Origin: Siphlonurus alternatus
Lineage: Eukaryota; Arthropoda; Insecta; Ephemeroptera; Siphlonuridae
Assembly (NCBI GenBank): GCA_949825025.1
Contig: OX463788.1
Span: 31,994,878 to 32,058,877 of the forward strand
Reading direction: 5' to 3'
Length of the DNA: 64,000 nt
This document shows, in pieces, positions 63,260 to 64,000 of the stretch. The position numbers were made by a program, and so were the translations under genes. The notes beneath the pieces are model-generated. The model made no database searches. It was not told the DNA's origin and saw only the letters and a program-made list of their open reading frames with translations. How positions within the stretch are numbered: position 1 is the first letter of the stretch; the number at the start of each line of letters is the position of its first letter.

Positions 63260-63480
63260 GGTAGGATAGGTTGACAGGGTGCAGGGTATGGGGTGCTGTC
63301 AAAATCTGGCTACTCCTTACTGGGCTGGTGTGTAGGGTTGCGGGTGCTCACCCTCACCACATCTGAGCAGACAGGCGGTGATCGGTTTGCCTGCTATCCA
63401 CGTGGTTGCTACTGCTGCGTACACCCCACTCCGCCGCCGGCTGCCTGTCATTTATAGGTGTGACTTTTATACAATAACAC
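63260..63480. other. GC island
   Basis: GCAGGGTATGGGGTGCTG, CACTCCGCCGCCGGCTGCC and CACGTGG. No supported frame. Confidence 0.4.
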
Positions 63481-63489
63481 TCGTGAGTC

Positions 63490-64000
63490 AGGTCTGCTAC
63501 TATTACTGTCATACAATTTACTTTCTACGTTGAATCTCTGCTGCTTCATTCTCTTTTATACATGTACGTACCTTCTCCCAAACTACTTTTTATTGTGTAT
63601 CAAATTTTATAATATTATCTCCATTGTATATAAAATAATATTGTGTACATTTCTCACAAATCCTTCATATATTTCAATTCATAACAATATATTTGATAAT
63701 ATAATTTTACATGATATATTATATAATATGGACTTAGAATGTAAAGTTTGCTATTTTTTTAACAATGTATTAATAATACGCATCACAATAAAAATGTTAT
63801 GAAATGATATTTATGAACATATTTTTGTGTCAGATGGCATCTATAAAATTTCCGGAGTTAGAAGGGGTGACAAATGTGATGTCACGCTACGGAGATTTGC
63901 TTGGGTTATAATGATGTCATATCCTACACTTTTTGATGTGAGCCATATACTGTAAATTTCCCTGCATGTCCGACCTTGACAGTTAGTTGGTGCAGCAGAG
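63490..64000. other. AT-rich window end, no gene seen
   Basis: The 90-codon plus-strand frame (63530-63802) is hydrophobic and AT-driven. A GC-richer patch begins at about 63850 and runs off the window. Confidence 0.4.

Overview
This is nuclear DNA of a multicellular animal, almost certainly an invertebrate. It is strongly AT-rich, has no long open reading frames, is full of long dinucleotide to pentanucleotide repeats, and carries decayed non-LTR retrotransposons, a tRNA-derived SINE and many short inverted-repeat elements. Nothing prokaryotic is visible: no operons, no ribosome-binding sites, no CRISPR. The sequence alone does not let me name the phylum.

Layout. 1-7 kb: one end of a 0.6-kb inverted-repeat element, then AT-rich DNA. 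7.3-9.8 kb: a CpG-bearing block that looks like a promoter with a non-coding first exon ending in a strong splice donor at 7917, a nested pair of DNA transposons (8.1-8.6 kb) and a GC-rich retroelement-like piece. 10-17 kb: three decayed LINE fragments, an hAT-like element built from AGTC units, and three very large simple repeats. 17-25 kb: four foldback or inverted-repeat families with partner copies elsewhere in the window. 25-35 kb: mostly AT-rich intergenic or intronic DNA with two small foldback elements and a LINE 3' end. 36-42 kb: a Mutator-like element with a 10-bp target duplication, a candidate coding exon and a tRNA-derived SINE. 43-55 kb: candidate exons on both strands, further foldback copies, and a tailed retro-insertion inside a foldback element. 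56-64 kb: two clean 8-bp-duplication elements, GC islands, the longest TA tract and a third copy of a TTAA-flanked family.

No complete protein-coding gene can be drawn. I list short segments that have splice signals at both ends, an open frame and base composition above their surroundings; they may be small exons of one or more genes with very long introns. None is recognised by family, and all need transcript evidence.

The best-supported content is the repeat biology: at least eight inverted-repeat families, several with exact target-site duplications, nested insertions that give a relative order of events, and AAAT arrays that sit exactly at retrotransposon tails. About fifteen GC-rich islands share an unusual spaced-GC pattern with a 4-base period that I cannot explain.
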